64,000 nucleotides of DNA from Pseudochelatococcus contaminans (GTDB lineage: Bacteria > Pseudomonadota > Alphaproteobacteria > Rhizobiales > Beijerinckiaceae), in contig NZ_JACICC010000001.1 in assembly GCF_014195635.1 (NCBI RefSeq), positions 496,001 through 560,000 on the forward strand, in the 5' to 3' direction. Position numbers and translations under genes: made by a program. Shown here one piece after another: positions 17,627 through 27,596 of this stretch. The notes beneath the pieces are model-generated. The model was given only the letters and a program-made list of their open reading frames with translations. It was not told the DNA's origin and did not search any database. Within the stretch, counting starts at the first letter, position 1. Each line of letters begins with the position of its first letter.

Positions 17627-18310
17627 ATGAAAGCGGCCGTCATCGTTTTTCCCGGCTCCAACCGCGAGGGTGACGTGGCGCGCGCGCTGAAGCAGGCGGG
17701 CGCCGACGTGACCACCGTCTGGCATGCCGACACCGAATTGCCCCCCGGCACGGATCTCGCCGTTCTTCCCGGCGGCTTTTCCTATGGCGACTATCTGCGT
17801 TGCGGCGCAATCGCCGGTCGTGCATCGGTGATGGATGCCGTGCGGGCGCATGCGGCCCGGGGCGGATTGGTGCTTGGCATCTGCAACGGGTTCCAGATTC
17901 TGTGCGAATCGGGGTTGTTGCCCGGTGTGCTGATGCGCAACGCCGGCTTGCATTTCATTTGCCGGCGCCAGTTCCTGCGTGTCGAGCGCAACGATACCGC
18001 CTTCACCCGCGCTTATGCGGCAGGGCAGGCGATCGACGTCGCGATTGCGCATGGCGAGGGCAACTATGTTGCCGATGAAGAGACGCTCGCCAGACTCGAA
18101 GGCGACGGGCGCGTTGCATTCCGCTACGCCGACCGGGACGGCGCGGTGACGCCGGCGGCGAATCCGAACGGGTCGCTGAACAACATCGCCGGTATTTATT
18201 CCGAGAAACTCAACGTGCTCGGCCTCATGCCGCATCCGGAAAACCTGATCGACGATCTCGTCGGCGGCACGGACGGGCGCGGACTGTTCCAGAGCCTGCT
18301 GGCGGCGTGA
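17627..18310 (+). CDS. purQ: FGAM synthase glutaminase subunit PurQ
   Basis: A 227-residue class I glutamine amidotransferase that supplies ammonia to PurL. The nucleophile Cys86 lies in 'LGICNGFQIL', and the His-Glu pair in 'GLMPHPENLIDD'. The start ATG has GGAGG upstream, inside the end of purS. The sequence begins 'MKAAVIVFPGSNREGD', the standard PurQ N-terminus. Spacing to purS is 2 bases and to purL 78 bases, fitting one operon and a fixed PurSQL stoichiometry. Confidence 0.97.
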   Translation: MKAAVIVFPGSNREGDVARALKQAGADVTTVWHADTELPPGTDLAVLPGGFSYGDYLRCGAIAGRASVMDAVRAHAARGGLVLGICNGFQILCESGLLPGVLMRNAGLHFICRRQFLRVERNDTAFTRAYAAGQAIDVAIAHGEGNYVADEETLARLEGDGRVAFRYADRDGAVTPAANPNGSLNNIAGIYSEKLNVLGLMPHPENLIDDLVGGTDGRGLFQSLLAA

Positions 18311-18388
18311 CGTTCTTCGCCGCCCGCTGTTTTTCCTCAGACTGTTCGTTTCGCCGCGCTTGCGACGGCGCTACCCGGTGAGCCTCCG

Positions 18389-20602
18389 ATGACCGTAAAA
18401 GAACCAGCCATTACCCCGGAACTCGTGGCCAGCCATGGTCTGACGCCGGATGAATACGAGCGGTTCAAAGCGCTCATCGGCCGCGAACCGACCTTTACCG
18501 AACTTGGCATCGTCTCGGCGATGTGGAACGAGCACTGCTCGTACAAATCCTCGCGCATTCACCTGAAGGGCTTGCCGACAAAAGCCCCGTGGGTGATTCA
18601 GGGGCCGGGCGAAAATGCCGGCGTGATCGACATTGGCGATGGCCTTGCCTGCGTTTTCAAAATGGAAAGCCATAACCATCCGTCATTCATCGAGCCTTAT
18701 CAGGGTGCGACGACAGGGGTTGGCGGCATCCTGCGCGACGTATTCACCATGGGCGCGCGTCCAGTCGCGGCGCTGAATTCCCTGCGTTTCGGCGCGCCCG
18801 AGCACCCGCGCACGCGGCATCTGGTGTCCGGCGTTGTGGCGGGTATCGGTGGTTACGGGAATTCGTTCGGCGTGCCTACGGTCGCCGGTTCCGTCGGATT
18901 TCATACGCGTTACGACGGCAATATCCTCGTCAACGCCATGGCTGTGGGTATTGCGCGCACGGACGGCATTTTCTATTCGGCGGCGACGGGCGTCGGCAAT
19001 CCGATTGTCTACCTCGGCTCCAAGACCGGCCGCGATGGCATCCACGGTGCCACCATGGCCTCGGCTGAGTTTGACGAGAATTCCGAGGAAAAACGCCCCA
19101 CGGTGCAGGTTGGCGACCCCTTTGCCGAAAAGCTGCTGCTGGAAGCCTGCCTCGAACTCATGCAGACGGGCTCCGTCATCGCCATTCAGGATATGGGCGC
19201 GGCTGGTCTGACATGTTCGGCGGTCGAGATGGGGGCCAAGGGCGGCCTTGGCGTGGAGCTTGATCTCGACGCTGTTCCTTGCCGCGAAGAAGGCATGACG
19301 GCCTATGAGATGATGCTCTCCGAGAGCCAGGAGCGCATGCTGATGGTGCTCGATCCTGCGCGTCAGGCGGAAGCGGAAGCGATTTTTCGCAAGTGGGGTC
19401 TGGATTTCGCCGTCGTCGGCCACACCACGGATACGTTGCGTTTCGTCGTGCGGCACCAGGGCGAGGTGAAGGCGGATCTGCCAATTCGCGAGCTTGGCGA
19501 CGAAGCCCCGCTTTACGACCGCCCGTGGAACGAGCCTGTCCGTCCAGCCGTGCTCGATCCCACAACCGTTGCTGCTCCGGTGTCCAACACTGAGGCATTG
19601 ATCAGGCTTGTCGGATCGCCGGATCTCGCCTCGAAGCGCTGGGTCTGGGAACAATACGACCATCTTATTCTTGGCAACACCGTGCAGACGCCGGGCGGTG
19701 ACGCCGCCATCGTGCGCATCGAGGATGGCCCCAAGGGGCTGGCGCTGACCACGGACGTAACGCCGCGCTATTGTGAGGCGGACCCCGTCGAGGGTGGCCG
19801 GCAGGCCGTGGCAGAGACGTGGCGCAATATCACCGCGGTCGGCGGCAAGCCGCTGGCGGTGACGGATAATCTCAACTTCGGCAATCCCGAGCGGCCGGAT
19901 ATCATGGGCCAGTTCGTCGGCTGCCTGCGCGGCATTTCGGAAGCCTGCGTGGCACTGGATTTCCCCATCGTTTCGGGCAATGTCTCGCTCTATAACGAGA
20001 CTCAGGGCCGCGCGATCCTTCCGACGCCTACCATCGGCGGTGTCGGGCTGGTGGATGACGTGACCGTGCATGCCACGCTTGCGTTCAAGCGCGCCGGAGA
20101 TGTTGTCCTGCTCGTCGGCGAGACGGCGGGGTGGCTTGGCCAGTCGGTCTATCTGCGCGACGTTGCCGGTCGTGAGGAGGGCGCACCGCCGCCTGTCGAT
20201 CTCGCAGCAGAGCGCCGCAACGGCGACTTCGTTCGCGGGCTGATTCACGGTGGACGCGTAAGCGCCGTGCATGATCTCTCCGATGGTGGCTTGCTGGTGG
20301 GACTGGCTGAAATGGCGCTGGCGTCTGGTATCGGCGCGACGCTTGATCCCGCACCCGCCGAATTGCCCTCGCATGCCTTCTGGTTCGGGGAGGATCAGGC
20401 GCGTTATATTGTGACAGCAACGGCGGATGAGGCTGATGCCATTGTCGCTCAGGCGCGCGAGGCCGGCGTGCCATTGCGCCGCATCGGCGCGACGGGCGGC
20501 GATGCGTTGCGTCTTGGCGCAGACGAGGCCATATCGATTGAGGATCTGCGCCGCGCGCATGAATCGTGGCTGCCGGACTATATGGCCGCCGCGGCTTCTT
20601 GA
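18389..20602 (+). CDS. purL: FGAM synthase large subunit PurL
   Basis: A 737-residue small-type PurL, the ATP-dependent ligase half of FGAM synthase, which needs the separate PurS and PurQ encoded just upstream. It begins '[26 protein letters not shown]'. It shows '[11 protein letters not shown]', '[24 protein letters not shown]', '[16 protein letters not shown]' and the second-half '[17 protein letters not shown]' and '[16 protein letters not shown]'. Length and duplicated AIRS-type domains are as expected. A long open frame on the opposite strand is a codon-bias shadow. Confidence 0.97.
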   Translation: MTVKEPAITPELVASHGLTPDEYERFKALIGREPTFTELGIVSAMWNEHCSYKSSRIHLKGLPTKAPWVIQGPGENAGVIDIGDGLACVFKMESHNHPSFIEPYQGATTGVGGILRDVFTMGARPVAALNSLRFGAPEHPRTRHLVSGVVAGIGGYGNSFGVPTVAGSVGFHTRYDGNILVNAMAVGIARTDGIFYSAATGVGNPIVYLGSKTGRDGIHGATMASAEFDENSEEKRPTVQVGDPFAEKLLLEACLELMQTGSVIAIQDMGAAGLTCSAVEMGAKGGLGVELDLDAVPCREEGMTAYEMMLSESQERMLMVLDPARQAEAEAIFRKWGLDFAVVGHTTDTLRFVVRHQGEVKADLPIRELGDEAPLYDRPWNEPVRPAVLDPTTVAAPVSNTEALIRLVGSPDLASKRWVWEQYDHLILGNTVQTPGGDAAIVRIEDGPKGLALTTDVTPRYCEADPVEGGRQAVAETWRNITAVGGKPLAVTDNLNFGNPERPDIMGQFVGCLRGISEACVALDFPIVSGNVSLYNETQGRAILPTPTIGGVGLVDDVTVHATLAFKRAGDVVLLVGETAGWLGQSVYLRDVAGREEGAPPPVDLAAERRNGDFVRGLIHGGRVSAVHDLSDGGLLVGLAEMALASGIGATLDPAPAELPSHAFWFGEDQARYIVTATADEADAIVAQAREAGVPLRRIGATGGDALRLGADEAISIEDLRRAHESWLPDYMAAAAS

Positions 20603-20635
20603 AACGACAATCTGACGGACGAAAGGTCTACCGAC

Positions 20636-20872
20636 ATGGCAATGGAAGCATCCGAGATTGAGGCTCTGATCAAGGCAGCTATCCCTGATGCAGTTGTCGA
20701 AATCCGCGATCTTGCGGGCGATGGCGACCACTACGCCGCGACCGTGACATCGGCGACGTTCGCGGGCAAGACGCGTGTGCAGCAGCACCAGATCGTCTAT
20801 GCAGCGTTGCAGGGCCGCATGGGCGGCGAGCTGCATGCCCTTGCGCTGACGACCGTCGCGACGCAAGATTGA
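20636..20872 (+). CDS. BolA-family protein
   Basis: A 78-residue protein with the BolA fold signature: 'IKAAIPDAVVEIRDLAGDGDHYAATVTSATFAGKTRVQQHQIVYAALQGRMGGELHALAL' in successive blocks. A loop His ('GDHYAA') and the conserved C-terminal 'HALAL' motif are present. BolA proteins bind [2Fe-2S] clusters together with monothiol glutaredoxins, and the next gene, grxD, encodes exactly such a partner. The GAAAGGT ribosome-binding site is well spaced. Placement between purL and grxD is common in Alphaproteobacteria. Confidence 0.92.
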   Translation: MAMEASEIEALIKAAIPDAVVEIRDLAGDGDHYAATVTSATFAGKTRVQQHQIVYAALQGRMGGELHALALTTVATQD

Positions 20873-21022
20873 GCATTGGCCCCGGATTCTTTCTGTGTTT
20901 CACTGACGCACGAGAAGAATCTCATGATTTAACTTGCAGCGAAATCCTGTCGGTCGGGCGCATGTCTGATTGCGGGACGCTCTCAACGTTGCCGGGCGAC
21001 AGGTGCCCGAAAGGATTCGATC

Positions 21023-21358
21023 ATGTCTGACGCGCTTGCATTCATCGACAACGAGGTGAAGTCCAACGATGTCGTGCTCTTCATGAAAGGCACGCCGGAT
21101 TTCCCCATGTGCGGTTTTTCCGGGCAGGTGGTGAAGATTCTCGACTATGTCGGCGTCGACTACAAAGCCGTCAACGTGCTTGAGAGCGACGAACTGCGCC
21201 AGGGCATCAAGGACTACGCCAACTGGCCGACGATCCCGCAGCTCTATATCAAGAGCGAGTTCGTCGGCGGTGCGGATATCGTCCGCGAGCTGTTCCAGGA
21301 AGGCGAATTGCAGAAAATCCTGACGGATAACGGCATCGCCACTTCCGCGGCGGAATAA
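21023..21358 (+). CDS. grxD: Monothiol glutaredoxin Grx4
   Basis: A 111-residue protein with the monothiol active site CGFS (Cys30) in 'KGTPDFPMCGFSGQVV', plus 'WPTIPQLYIKSEFVGGADIV' for glutathione binding. Grx4 proteins carry a bridging [2Fe-2S] cluster and deliver it to apoproteins, often as a heterodimer with BolA, encoded 150 bases upstream. The ribosome-binding site is AAAGGA. The convergent tlpA gene begins its last codons 21 bases downstream, inside a shared hairpin. Confidence 0.95.
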   Translation: MSDALAFIDNEVKSNDVVLFMKGTPDFPMCGFSGQVVKILDYVGVDYKAVNVLESDELRQGIKDYANWPTIPQLYIKSEFVGGADIVRELFQEGELQKILTDNGIATSAAE

Positions 21359-21366
21359 GATAACTC

Positions 21367-21389
21367 TGGCGGCTGAGGTTCAGCCGCCA
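21367..21389. terminator. Shared hairpin of convergent grxD and tlpA
   Basis: A perfect 10-bp stem TGGCGGCTGA/TCAGCCGCCA with a 3-base loop. The right arm contains the last codons and stop of tlpA. No T-tract on either side. Confidence 0.55.
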
Positions 21390-22012
21390 ATGGCCGCACG
21401 CACGAGATTGACCGCATCGTCGGATGCCCATTCGGCTGCCCCCGCCAGATGGCCCAATGAGCATCCGTCAGGACCGATGAGAAGCGTGGTCGGCATGCCA
21501 AATGCTTTGCCGTCCGAGCGCAATGTCTGGAAAATTTTGGCCGTAGGGTCGCTATAGGCGGCAAGTCGGCTGATGTTGTTATCCGCCAGCCATTGCGTGG
21601 CTTTTTCCGGTTCGCGCGTGTCGATATTAACGGCAACAACCTCAAAATCGTCGCTGCCGAGTTTGTCCTGCAAGGCATCGAGCGCGGGCATTTCCTGACG
21701 GCAGGGCACGCACCACGTCGCCCACAGGTTGAGCAGCACGGTCCGGCCGCGAAAATCCGCCAATGTCAGCGGTTTGCCATCGGGAGACAGGAAGGCCAGC
21801 TCAGACAACGCCGCGGGGCGGTTTTCAATCTGCACTGCCGCAACCTCGCCAGCGGCCAGCGGTTTGAGGCGCTGAAGCAGCTCCGGCGAGGCCGTGCAGG
21901 CTGCCGTCTTTTCCGGTCCCCGTTTCCAACCGTATTCATAGGCAATGCCGCCTCCCACGATCACGAGGGCAGCGAGGCTGATGGCGGCAAGGCGGCGGGG
22001 ATGGAGAGACAT
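21380..22012 (-). CDS. TlpA-type membrane-anchored thioredoxin
   Basis: A 210-residue protein with one N-terminal helix ('LAAISLAALVIVGGGIAYEYG') and a periplasmic thioredoxin domain. Its active site WCVPC is at residues 100-104 in 'LLNLWATWCVPCRQEMPALD', and a cis-Pro lies in 'GMPTTLLIGPDG'. Proteins of this type reduce periplasmic disulfides, classically for cytochrome oxidase or cytochrome c maturation. Which client it serves cannot be told here. An additional Cys39 lies between the helix and the domain. Confidence 0.88.
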   Translation of the reverse strand: MSLHPRRLAAISLAALVIVGGGIAYEYGWKRGPEKTAACTASPELLQRLKPLAAGEVAAVQIENRPAALSELAFLSPDGKPLTLADFRGRTVLLNLWATWCVPCRQEMPALDALQDKLGSDDFEVVAVNIDTREPEKATQWLADNNISRLAAYSDPTAKIFQTLRSDGKAFGMPTTLLIGPDGCSLGHLAGAAEWASDDAVNLVRAAIGG

Positions 22013-22436
22013 GATCGATCCTGAATGGCATGCAAGATGGCCTGACGTTGTGGCGGAATCAGGCCATGGGTTTTTACTTCTAGGGTTTATCGCAATCAGC
22101 GTTCAATGCGACCGAGCGACCTGAACGCAAACGGTTCTGGCATGAGGTGCAGGATAGGCGATTGCGCGCCGATCTCAACCGGGGGATACTGCGGCCTGCG
22201 GTTGCTGTATAGCCGGGGCGGTGGCCAAACGCGTTTTGTGCAAGCGCATTTTCTATAAGCGAGATTTTGTGTGATCGAGGGTTAGAAATGTCGTGGCAAT
22301 TCGTTATAAAGCGGCTTGACGCTTCACGGTGATGTTCAACCGCTTTAATCCTCGCAGCCTATTGCAGATTTGGGCGGGATGCGCGCCACTGTTTTCCGGA
22401 ACGGTTCCGGCGCCCGCGATTTTTGGAGACCCGGCC
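22013..22436. other. 424-base spacer upstream of lptM-lysA
   Basis: Contains a partial repeat copy at 22088-22138 and an AAAGCGG/CCGCTTT inverted repeat near 22311-22350. A weak promoter-like pair TTAGAA, 17 bases, TATAAA lies around 22283-22312 and could drive lptM-lysA. No gene seen. Confidence 0.45.
22088..22138 (+). repeat. Dispersed repeat family B, partial copy
   Basis: The stretch from ATCGCAATCAGCGTTCAATG to CTGAACGCAAACGGTTCT aligns with the right half of the copies at 44239-44334 and 56176-56272. The left half is not recognisable. Confidence 0.55.
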
Positions 22437-22688
22437 TTGTCGTTTTCCAGTTCACAATCCCGTCAGCGCCCGTCACGTGCGCTTCTTCGCCTTGCGCTGG
22501 TCGCGGGTGTCTGCCTGCTTGCCGCGGCTTGCGGCCGTCGCGGCGCGCTGGAATATCCCGTCGATCCGAATGATCCGCGCGTGGTCGAATCGGGTGTCCG
22601 CGTTCACTCCACGGGGCGGGACGGCGAGAAGGTGATCCGCAACTACGTGACCCCGGACCGCAAGTTCGTGCTCGATCCGCTGCTTTGA
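22437..22688 (+). CDS. lptM: LptM/YifL-type small lipoprotein
   Basis: An 83-residue lipoprotein. A TTG start is inferred because GGAGACC lies 7 bases upstream and because it places the signal peptide at the N-terminus; an ATG at 22329 would add an unlikely 36-residue extension. The signal peptide 'ALLRLALVAGVCLLAAAC' ends in a lipobox Cys followed by 'GRRGALEYP', the hallmark of the LptM family. In E. coli LptM assists LptD maturation in the outer membrane. The gene lies 22 bases before lysA, the usual neighbour. Confidence 0.82.
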   Translation: MSFSSSQSRQRPSRALLRLALVAGVCLLAAACGRRGALEYPVDPNDPRVVESGVRVHSTGRDGEKVIRNYVTPDRKFVLDPLL

Positions 22689-22710
22689 TCCGCAGCGAGC
22701 CGGTGACATC

Positions 22711-23982
22711 ATGCATCATTTTTCTTATCGCGACGGGCTTCTGCACGCCGAAGACGTCGATCTGACGGCGCTTGCCGGCCAGGTCGGAACACCCTTTTAC
22801 TGTTACTCATCCGCGACCATCGAACGCCACTACCGGGTGTTTTCGGAGGCGTTCGCCGATGTGCCGTCGCTGGTTTGCTTCGCGGTGAAGGCCAACTCCA
22901 ACCAGGCCGTGATCGCCACACTGGCCCGGCAGGGCGCGGGCGTTGATATCGTTTCCGAGGGTGAGCTGCGGCGCGCGCTGGCGGCCGGCGTGCCGGGCGA
23001 ACGCATTGTTTTCTCCGGCGTTGCGAAGACGCGCACGGAAATGGCGGCGGCGCTGAAGGCGGGCATCCTGTGCTTCAACGTCGAATCGGAGCCCGAACTG
23101 GAGGCGCTGTCGGAGGTTGCGGTGTCGCTCGGCGTCAAGGCGCCTGTGTCGGTGCGCGTCAATCCGGATGTCGATGCGCGCACGCACGCCAAGATTTCCA
23201 CCGGCAAATCGGAGAACAAGTTCGGCATTCCGCTGTCGCGCGCGCGTGAGGTGTATGCACGGGCGGCGGCGTTGCCGGGCATCGCGATCACCGGCGTCGA
23301 TATGCATATCGGCAGTCAGATCACCGAGCTTGCGCCTTTCGACAACGCCACTGCGCTGCTCGCGGAACTCGCCCGCGATCTTCTCGCGCAAGGCCACAAG
23401 CTGGATCATATCGATCTGGGCGGGGGGCTCGGCATTCCCTACCATGAGGATGCGGAGCCGCCGCCGTTGCCATCAGCCTATGCGGAGATCGTCAAGAGCC
23501 ACACGGCCGGGCTGGGGCTGAAGCTGGTTTTCGAAGTTGGCCGCATGATCGTCGGCAACGCCGGCATTCTGGTAACGCAGGTCATCTACGTGAAGCACGG
23601 TGAGGGGCGCACCTTCGTCATCGTGGACGCAGGCATGAACGATCTCATCCGCCCGACGCTTTACGAGGCGTATCACGCAGTGCAGCCCGTGCAACAGCCG
23701 GCACCAGACGCACCGCGTATCGTCGCGGATGTCGTTGGCCCGGTATGCGAAAGCGGTGACTACCTCGCTCTGCAGCGCTCGCTGCCGGATGTGCGGGCGG
23801 GGGATCTGCTGGCGGTGATGACGGCCGGCGCCTATGGCGCGGCGCAGTCCAGCACTTACAACAGCCGCCTGCTGATTCCCGAAGTGCTGGTCAACGGCGC
23901 GAATGCCGCACTGGTGCGCCCGCGCCCGACCTATGACGACCTCATCGGGCTGGATCGCGTGCCGAACTGGCTGCCGGCCTGA
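22711..23982 (+). CDS. lysA: Diaminopimelate decarboxylase
   Basis: A 423-residue fold-type III PLP enzyme that converts meso-diaminopimelate to lysine. The PLP lysine is Lys60 in 'VCFAVKANSNQAV'. Other blocks are 'GAGVDIVSEGELRRAL', 'STGKSENKFGIPL', the glycine loop 'IDLGGGLGIPY' and the active-site Cys motif 'VGPVCESGDYLA'. It is co-directional with lptM, and its 3' end faces hemF across 21 bases. DapB, an earlier enzyme of the same pathway, is encoded at 63 kb. Confidence 0.97.
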   Translation: MHHFSYRDGLLHAEDVDLTALAGQVGTPFYCYSSATIERHYRVFSEAFADVPSLVCFAVKANSNQAVIATLARQGAGVDIVSEGELRRALAAGVPGERIVFSGVAKTRTEMAAALKAGILCFNVESEPELEALSEVAVSLGVKAPVSVRVNPDVDARTHAKISTGKSENKFGIPLSRAREVYARAAALPGIAITGVDMHIGSQITELAPFDNATALLAELARDLLAQGHKLDHIDLGGGLGIPYHEDAEPPPLPSAYAEIVKSHTAGLGLKLVFEVGRMIVGNAGILVTQVIYVKHGEGRTFVIVDAGMNDLIRPTLYEAYHAVQPVQQPAPDAPRIVADVVGPVCESGDYLALQRSLPDVRAGDLLAVMTAGAYGAAQSSTYNSRLLIPEVLVNGANAALVRPRPTYDDLIGLDRVPNWLPA

Positions 23983-23995
23983 ACTCTTTCGGCAA

Positions 23996-24014
23996 GCTGG
24001 CCGTTAAGGCCAGC
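23996..24014. terminator. Hairpin at the lysA/hemF convergence
   Basis: A 7-bp stem GCTGGCC/GGCCAGC around a GTTAA loop that contains the hemF stop codon. No T-tract; a weak candidate. Confidence 0.35.
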
Positions 24015-24903
24015 GGGCTCTTGGCGGCAGCGATGACAGGATGGACCTGACATTGCCGCCGGTCTTGAGGCCGAAAATTGTGCCACGGTCATGCAGCAGG
24101 TTGAACTCGGCATAGCGTCCGCGCCGCACTTCCTGCTCGAAGACATCTGCCTCCGTCCATGGTTTGGCGACATTGGCGCGTACGATCACCGGATAAACCG
24201 CCTGAAAGGCTTCGCCGACTGCGCGGGTGAAGGCGAAGTCGGCTTCGGGGTCGCCGGACCAATGGCGATCATAGAAGATGCCGCCGATGCCGCGTGGCTC
24301 GCCGCGATGGGGCAGGTGAAAATAGCTGTCGCACCATTCCTTGTACGTGTCGTAGGGCGCGACGGCTGCGTGCGCCGCGCACGCGCTGCGCATGGCGGCG
24401 TGGAAGGCCATGCTGTCCGGATCGCTTTGCGTGCGACGGCGATCCAGCACGGGTGTCAGGTCGCCGCCGCCGCCGAACCATGCCTTTGTCGTCACCACCA
24501 TGCGGGTGTTCATGTGCGCGGTCGGCACATTGGGGTTCCATGGATGGGCGATGAGCGAAATGCCGGAGGCCCAGAAGCGTGGATCTTCCGACGCTCCCGG
24601 AATCTGGTCGCGGAACTCGGGCGAGAACGTGCCGAACACGGTCGAAACATGCACGCCGACTTTTTCAAAGACGCGGCCCGTCATCATGGACATCATCCCG
24701 CCGCCGCCGGGTTCGCCGTCCGGGCCAATGCGGTCCCACAGCTCGCAGACGAAACGGCCGGGCCTGTCCGCGCCACGAAAGAAAGGGCCTGTGGCTTCAT
24801 CCTCCAGTCGCTCGTAATCCGCAAGGATGCGATCACGCAACGTGGAAAACCATGTGCTGGCGCGTGCCTTGAGGTCGTCCAGATTGTCGGGCAAAGCCAT
24901 CAT
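24004..24903 (-). CDS. hemF: Oxygen-dependent coproporphyrinogen III oxidase
   Basis: A 299-residue enzyme that oxidatively decarboxylates coproporphyrinogen III to protoporphyrinogen IX in haem synthesis, using O2. Signatures are '[17 protein letters not shown]', '[12 protein letters not shown]', '[20 protein letters not shown]' and '[18 protein letters not shown]'. Two adjacent ATGs follow a GGAG ribosome-binding site. Its presence implies at least facultatively aerobic growth. It is transcribed divergently from the ABC exporter gene. Confidence 0.96.
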   Translation of the reverse strand: MMALPDNLDDLKARASTWFSTLRDRILADYERLEDEATGPFFRGADRPGRFVCELWDRIGPDGEPGGGGMMSMMTGRVFEKVGVHVSTVFGTFSPEFRDQIPGASEDPRFWASGISLIAHPWNPNVPTAHMNTRMVVTTKAWFGGGGDLTPVLDRRRTQSDPDSMAFHAAMRSACAAHAAVAPYDTYKEWCDSYFHLPHRGEPRGIGGIFYDRHWSGDPEADFAFTRAVGEAFQAVYPVIVRANVAKPWTEADVFEQEVRRGRYAEFNLLHDRGTIFGLKTGGNVRSILSSLPPRARWP

Positions 24904-25149
24904 GCGGTCTCCAGCCTGAGTGTGCGGTCAAAAGAGGGTGCAGGGTTAAATAGCGTGCGCTTTGGCACTTCAATGAACGAGCAATGAGCCAAGCGCATAG
25001 GCCCGATGCGTGCCAGCGTCAATCGGGCACTCAAATTACTGGAAAATACACTATATGCATCGTGCGCGGCAGGTTCGCTGCGCCGCCATACCAAAGGCAG
25101 CCTTATCAAGGCGGTTGCGCCAAACGGGAAGCCCCGACAGGAGAATTGG

Positions 25150-27006
25150 ATGTTCCGCTGGTTCGAGACGCGCATCGACCCGTTCAGGGAAACGCCCGTA
25201 GCCCGGCCGCCCGAGACGCTTCTCGCCTTCTATTGGCATTACGTGCGCCAGATCTGGCCGGTGTTCGCCGCGCTCGTCGTTTCGGGCGGCATTACGGCTG
25301 TGCTGGAGGTGATGATGTTCCGCTATATCGGCGAGATCATCGACATCGTCGGCAAAACCACGCCGGACAAGGTGTTTGCCGAATATGGCCCCACCTTTCT
25401 GATGATGGCGTTCGTTGTGTTGGTGGCGCGTCCGGTCAGCTCCGTGCTGCATGACATGATCACCCGCCAGACGTTGCTGCCTGCCTTTCCCGCGCTGGTG
25501 CGCTGGCAGGGGCACCGCTACCTCATGCGCCAAAGCCTTGAGTTCTTCCAGAACGATTTTGCCGGACGGCTGGCCACGCGGGTCATCCAGACTGGCATGG
25601 CGCTGCGCGAATCGGTGGTGGAAGTCTTCGGCTCGCTGTGGTTCGTCATCATCTATGCCGGCGGCGCGGTTGTGCTGTTCGCGGATGCGGACGTGTGGCT
25701 GGCGGTGCCATTGATGGTGTGGATCGTGCTTTATATCATCACGCTGGCGTGGTTCGTGCCGCGTATCCGCGAGAGCGCCAAGGCCATGTCTCATGCGCGC
25801 TCGACGCTGACGGGCCGGGTGGTGGACGGTTACACCAACATCAGCACCGTCAAGCTGTTCGCGCACGCCGAGCGCGAGGACACCTACATTCGCGAATCCA
25901 TCGCCGACAACGTGGCAGCAACGCAGGCGCAGACGCGGCTGGTGACGTTGATGTCCGCCACGATCACGACGCTGAACTGCTTCCTGATCGGCGCAACCGC
26001 CGGGCTGGCGGTGTGGTTGTGGAGCCTTGGCAGCGTCACGGTCGGCGCGATTGCGCTGTCCACCGGGCTGGCGATCCGCATTTACAACATGTCCGGCTGG
26101 ATCATGTGGGTCGTTACCGGCATCTTCGAAAACGTCGGTGTGGTGCAGGAGGGCATGGAAACGTTGTCGCGTGCCCATGCCGTCGTCGACAAACCGGGCG
26201 CGAAGCCGCTGCGTGTGACGCAGGGCGCGGTGGATTTCGACCACGTCAATTTCCACTATGGTCGCAAATCCGGCGTGATCGACAATCTCACGCTGAACAT
26301 TGCGCCGGGCGAGCGGGTGGGGCTTGTCGGGCGCTCGGGCGCGGGCAAGTCCACGCTGGTCAACCTGCTGCTGCGTTTTTACGATTTGCAGGGCGGGCGC
26401 ATTCTCATCGACGGGCAGAATATCGCCGACGTGACGCAGGAAAGCCTGCGCGCGGCCATCGGCATGGTGACGCAGGATACCTCGTTGCTGCACCGCTCGG
26501 TGCGCGACAACATCCGCTATGGCAAGCCTGAAGCCACGGAAGAGGAAATCTGGGCCGCCGCCCGGCAGGTGCATGCGGACAGTTTCATCCCCGGTCTCGT
26601 CGATCCGGCGGGCCGAACAGGGATGGACGCCCATGTCGGCGAGCGCGGCGTCAAGCTTTCGGGCGGTCAGCGTCAGCGCATCGCGATTGCGCGGGTGCTG
26701 CTGAAAAACGCTCCCATTCTCGTGTTGGACGAGGCAACCTCCGCGCTCGACTCGGAAGTCGAAGCCGCTATTCAGGAGGAGCTGGATACCATCATGGCGG
26801 GCAAGACGGTGATCGCCATTGCCCACCGGCTGTCCACCATCGCGCAGATGGACCGCCTCGTGGTGCTGGAAAAAGGCGTCATCGTCGAAACCGGCTCCCA
26901 TGACGAGTTGCTGGATCGTGGCGGCATTTACGCCGGGTTGTGGCGGCGTCAGTCCGGCGGTTTCCTCGGCGGGCGGGAGCAGCGGTTGCCGCTGGTTGGC
27001 GAATGA
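25150..27006 (+). CDS. ABC transporter, fused permease-ATPase (ABCB/exporter type)
   Basis: A 618-residue half-transporter. The ATG at 25150 has AGGAG 6 bases upstream and is chosen over the longer open frame from 25006. The N-terminal six-helix membrane domain spans about residues 30-340. The ATPase carries Walker A 'GRSGAGKST', Q-loop 'MVTQDTSLL', signature 'LSGGQRQR', Walker B 'ILVLDEATS' and the switch 'IAHRLST'. All catalytic residues are present, so it should be an active exporter. The substrate is unknown. The stop overlaps the trmL start (ATGA). Confidence 0.92.
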   Translation: MFRWFETRIDPFRETPVARPPETLLAFYWHYVRQIWPVFAALVVSGGITAVLEVMMFRYIGEIIDIVGKTTPDKVFAEYGPTFLMMAFVVLVARPVSSVLHDMITRQTLLPAFPALVRWQGHRYLMRQSLEFFQNDFAGRLATRVIQTGMALRESVVEVFGSLWFVIIYAGGAVVLFADADVWLAVPLMVWIVLYIITLAWFVPRIRESAKAMSHARSTLTGRVVDGYTNISTVKLFAHAEREDTYIRESIADNVAATQAQTRLVTLMSATITTLNCFLIGATAGLAVWLWSLGSVTVGAIALSTGLAIRIYNMSGWIMWVVTGIFENVGVVQEGMETLSRAHAVVDKPGAKPLRVTQGAVDFDHVNFHYGRKSGVIDNLTLNIAPGERVGLVGRSGAGKSTLVNLLLRFYDLQGGRILIDGQNIADVTQESLRAAIGMVTQDTSLLHRSVRDNIRYGKPEATEEEIWAAARQVHADSFIPGLVDPAGRTGMDAHVGERGVKLSGGQRQRIAIARVLLKNAPILVLDEATSALDSEVEAAIQEELDTIMAGKTVIAIAHRLSTIAQMDRLVVLEKGVIVETGSHDELLDRGGIYAGLWRRQSGGFLGGREQRLPLVGE

Positions 27007-27512
27007 GTGGTGCCGTGCCCTTGCTGCGGTTGGCGCTCTACCAGCCGGATATTCCGCAGAACACCGGCACGATGCTGCGCATGTGCGCCTGTTTCGGAGT
27101 TGCGGCGGAAATCATCGAGCCGGCAGGCTTTCCGGTTTCGGACAGGGCGTTCCGGCGCGCGGGCATGGATTATCTCGATGAAGTCATGATCAACCGGCAC
27201 GATTCGTGGCGGCGGTTCGAGGAATGGCGGCAGGCGGCGGGCAATCCACGCCTCGTGCTGACCACAACGCGGGGTGCGATCCCCCATGTGGATTTTCGCT
27301 TTCAGCCCGGTGACATCGTGATGGTGGGGCGCGAATCGGCAGGGGTGCCCGAGGATGTGCATGCCGCCGCCGACGCGCGAATCGTCGTGCCGATTCGTCC
27401 GGGTTTGCGCTCCATCAACGTTGCCGTGACGGCGGCGATGGTCGTCGGCGAAGGCCTCAGGCAGCTTCAGGGGTTTACAGTGCCCGGCGCGCCTGCTGTT
27501 GTGAACGGCTGA
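27003..27512 (+). CDS. trmL: tRNA (cytidine/uridine-34-2'-O)-methyltransferase TrmL
   Basis: A 169-residue SPOUT-class enzyme that methylates the wobble base of certain leucine tRNAs. Motifs are 'LYQPDIPQNTGTMLRMCACFG', 'MVGRESAGVPEDVH' and the knot 'IPIRPG'-type 'VVPIRPGLRSINVAVTAAMV'. The start ATG overlaps the ABC transporter stop by 4 bases, so the two are coupled although functionally unrelated as far as known. Confidence 0.93.
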   Translation: MSGAVPLLRLALYQPDIPQNTGTMLRMCACFGVAAEIIEPAGFPVSDRAFRRAGMDYLDEVMINRHDSWRRFEEWRQAAGNPRLVLTTTRGAIPHVDFRFQPGDIVMVGRESAGVPEDVHAAADARIVVPIRPGLRSINVAVTAAMVVGEGLRQLQGFTVPGAPAVVNG

Positions 27513-27596
27513 ATTGCCTTCCGGGGCGTGCGATGACGCTTTTGACATGCTAACGTCAGGGCGAATGGTGACCATGACGATGCAAGGACAGACCAC

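Noticed and set aside
16423-18310. Purine riboswitch upstream of purC or purS
   Set aside because: No aptamer-like three-way junction was seen; the purC-purS hairpin is a simple stem-loop.
18683-20866. A 727-codon open frame antisense to purL
   Set aside because: Low-complexity His/Arg-rich translation typical of a high-GC shadow; purL on the other strand is certain.
25051-26901. A 616-codon open frame antisense to the ABC exporter gene
   Set aside because: His/Arg/Asp-rich shadow translation; the exporter has all ABC motifs.
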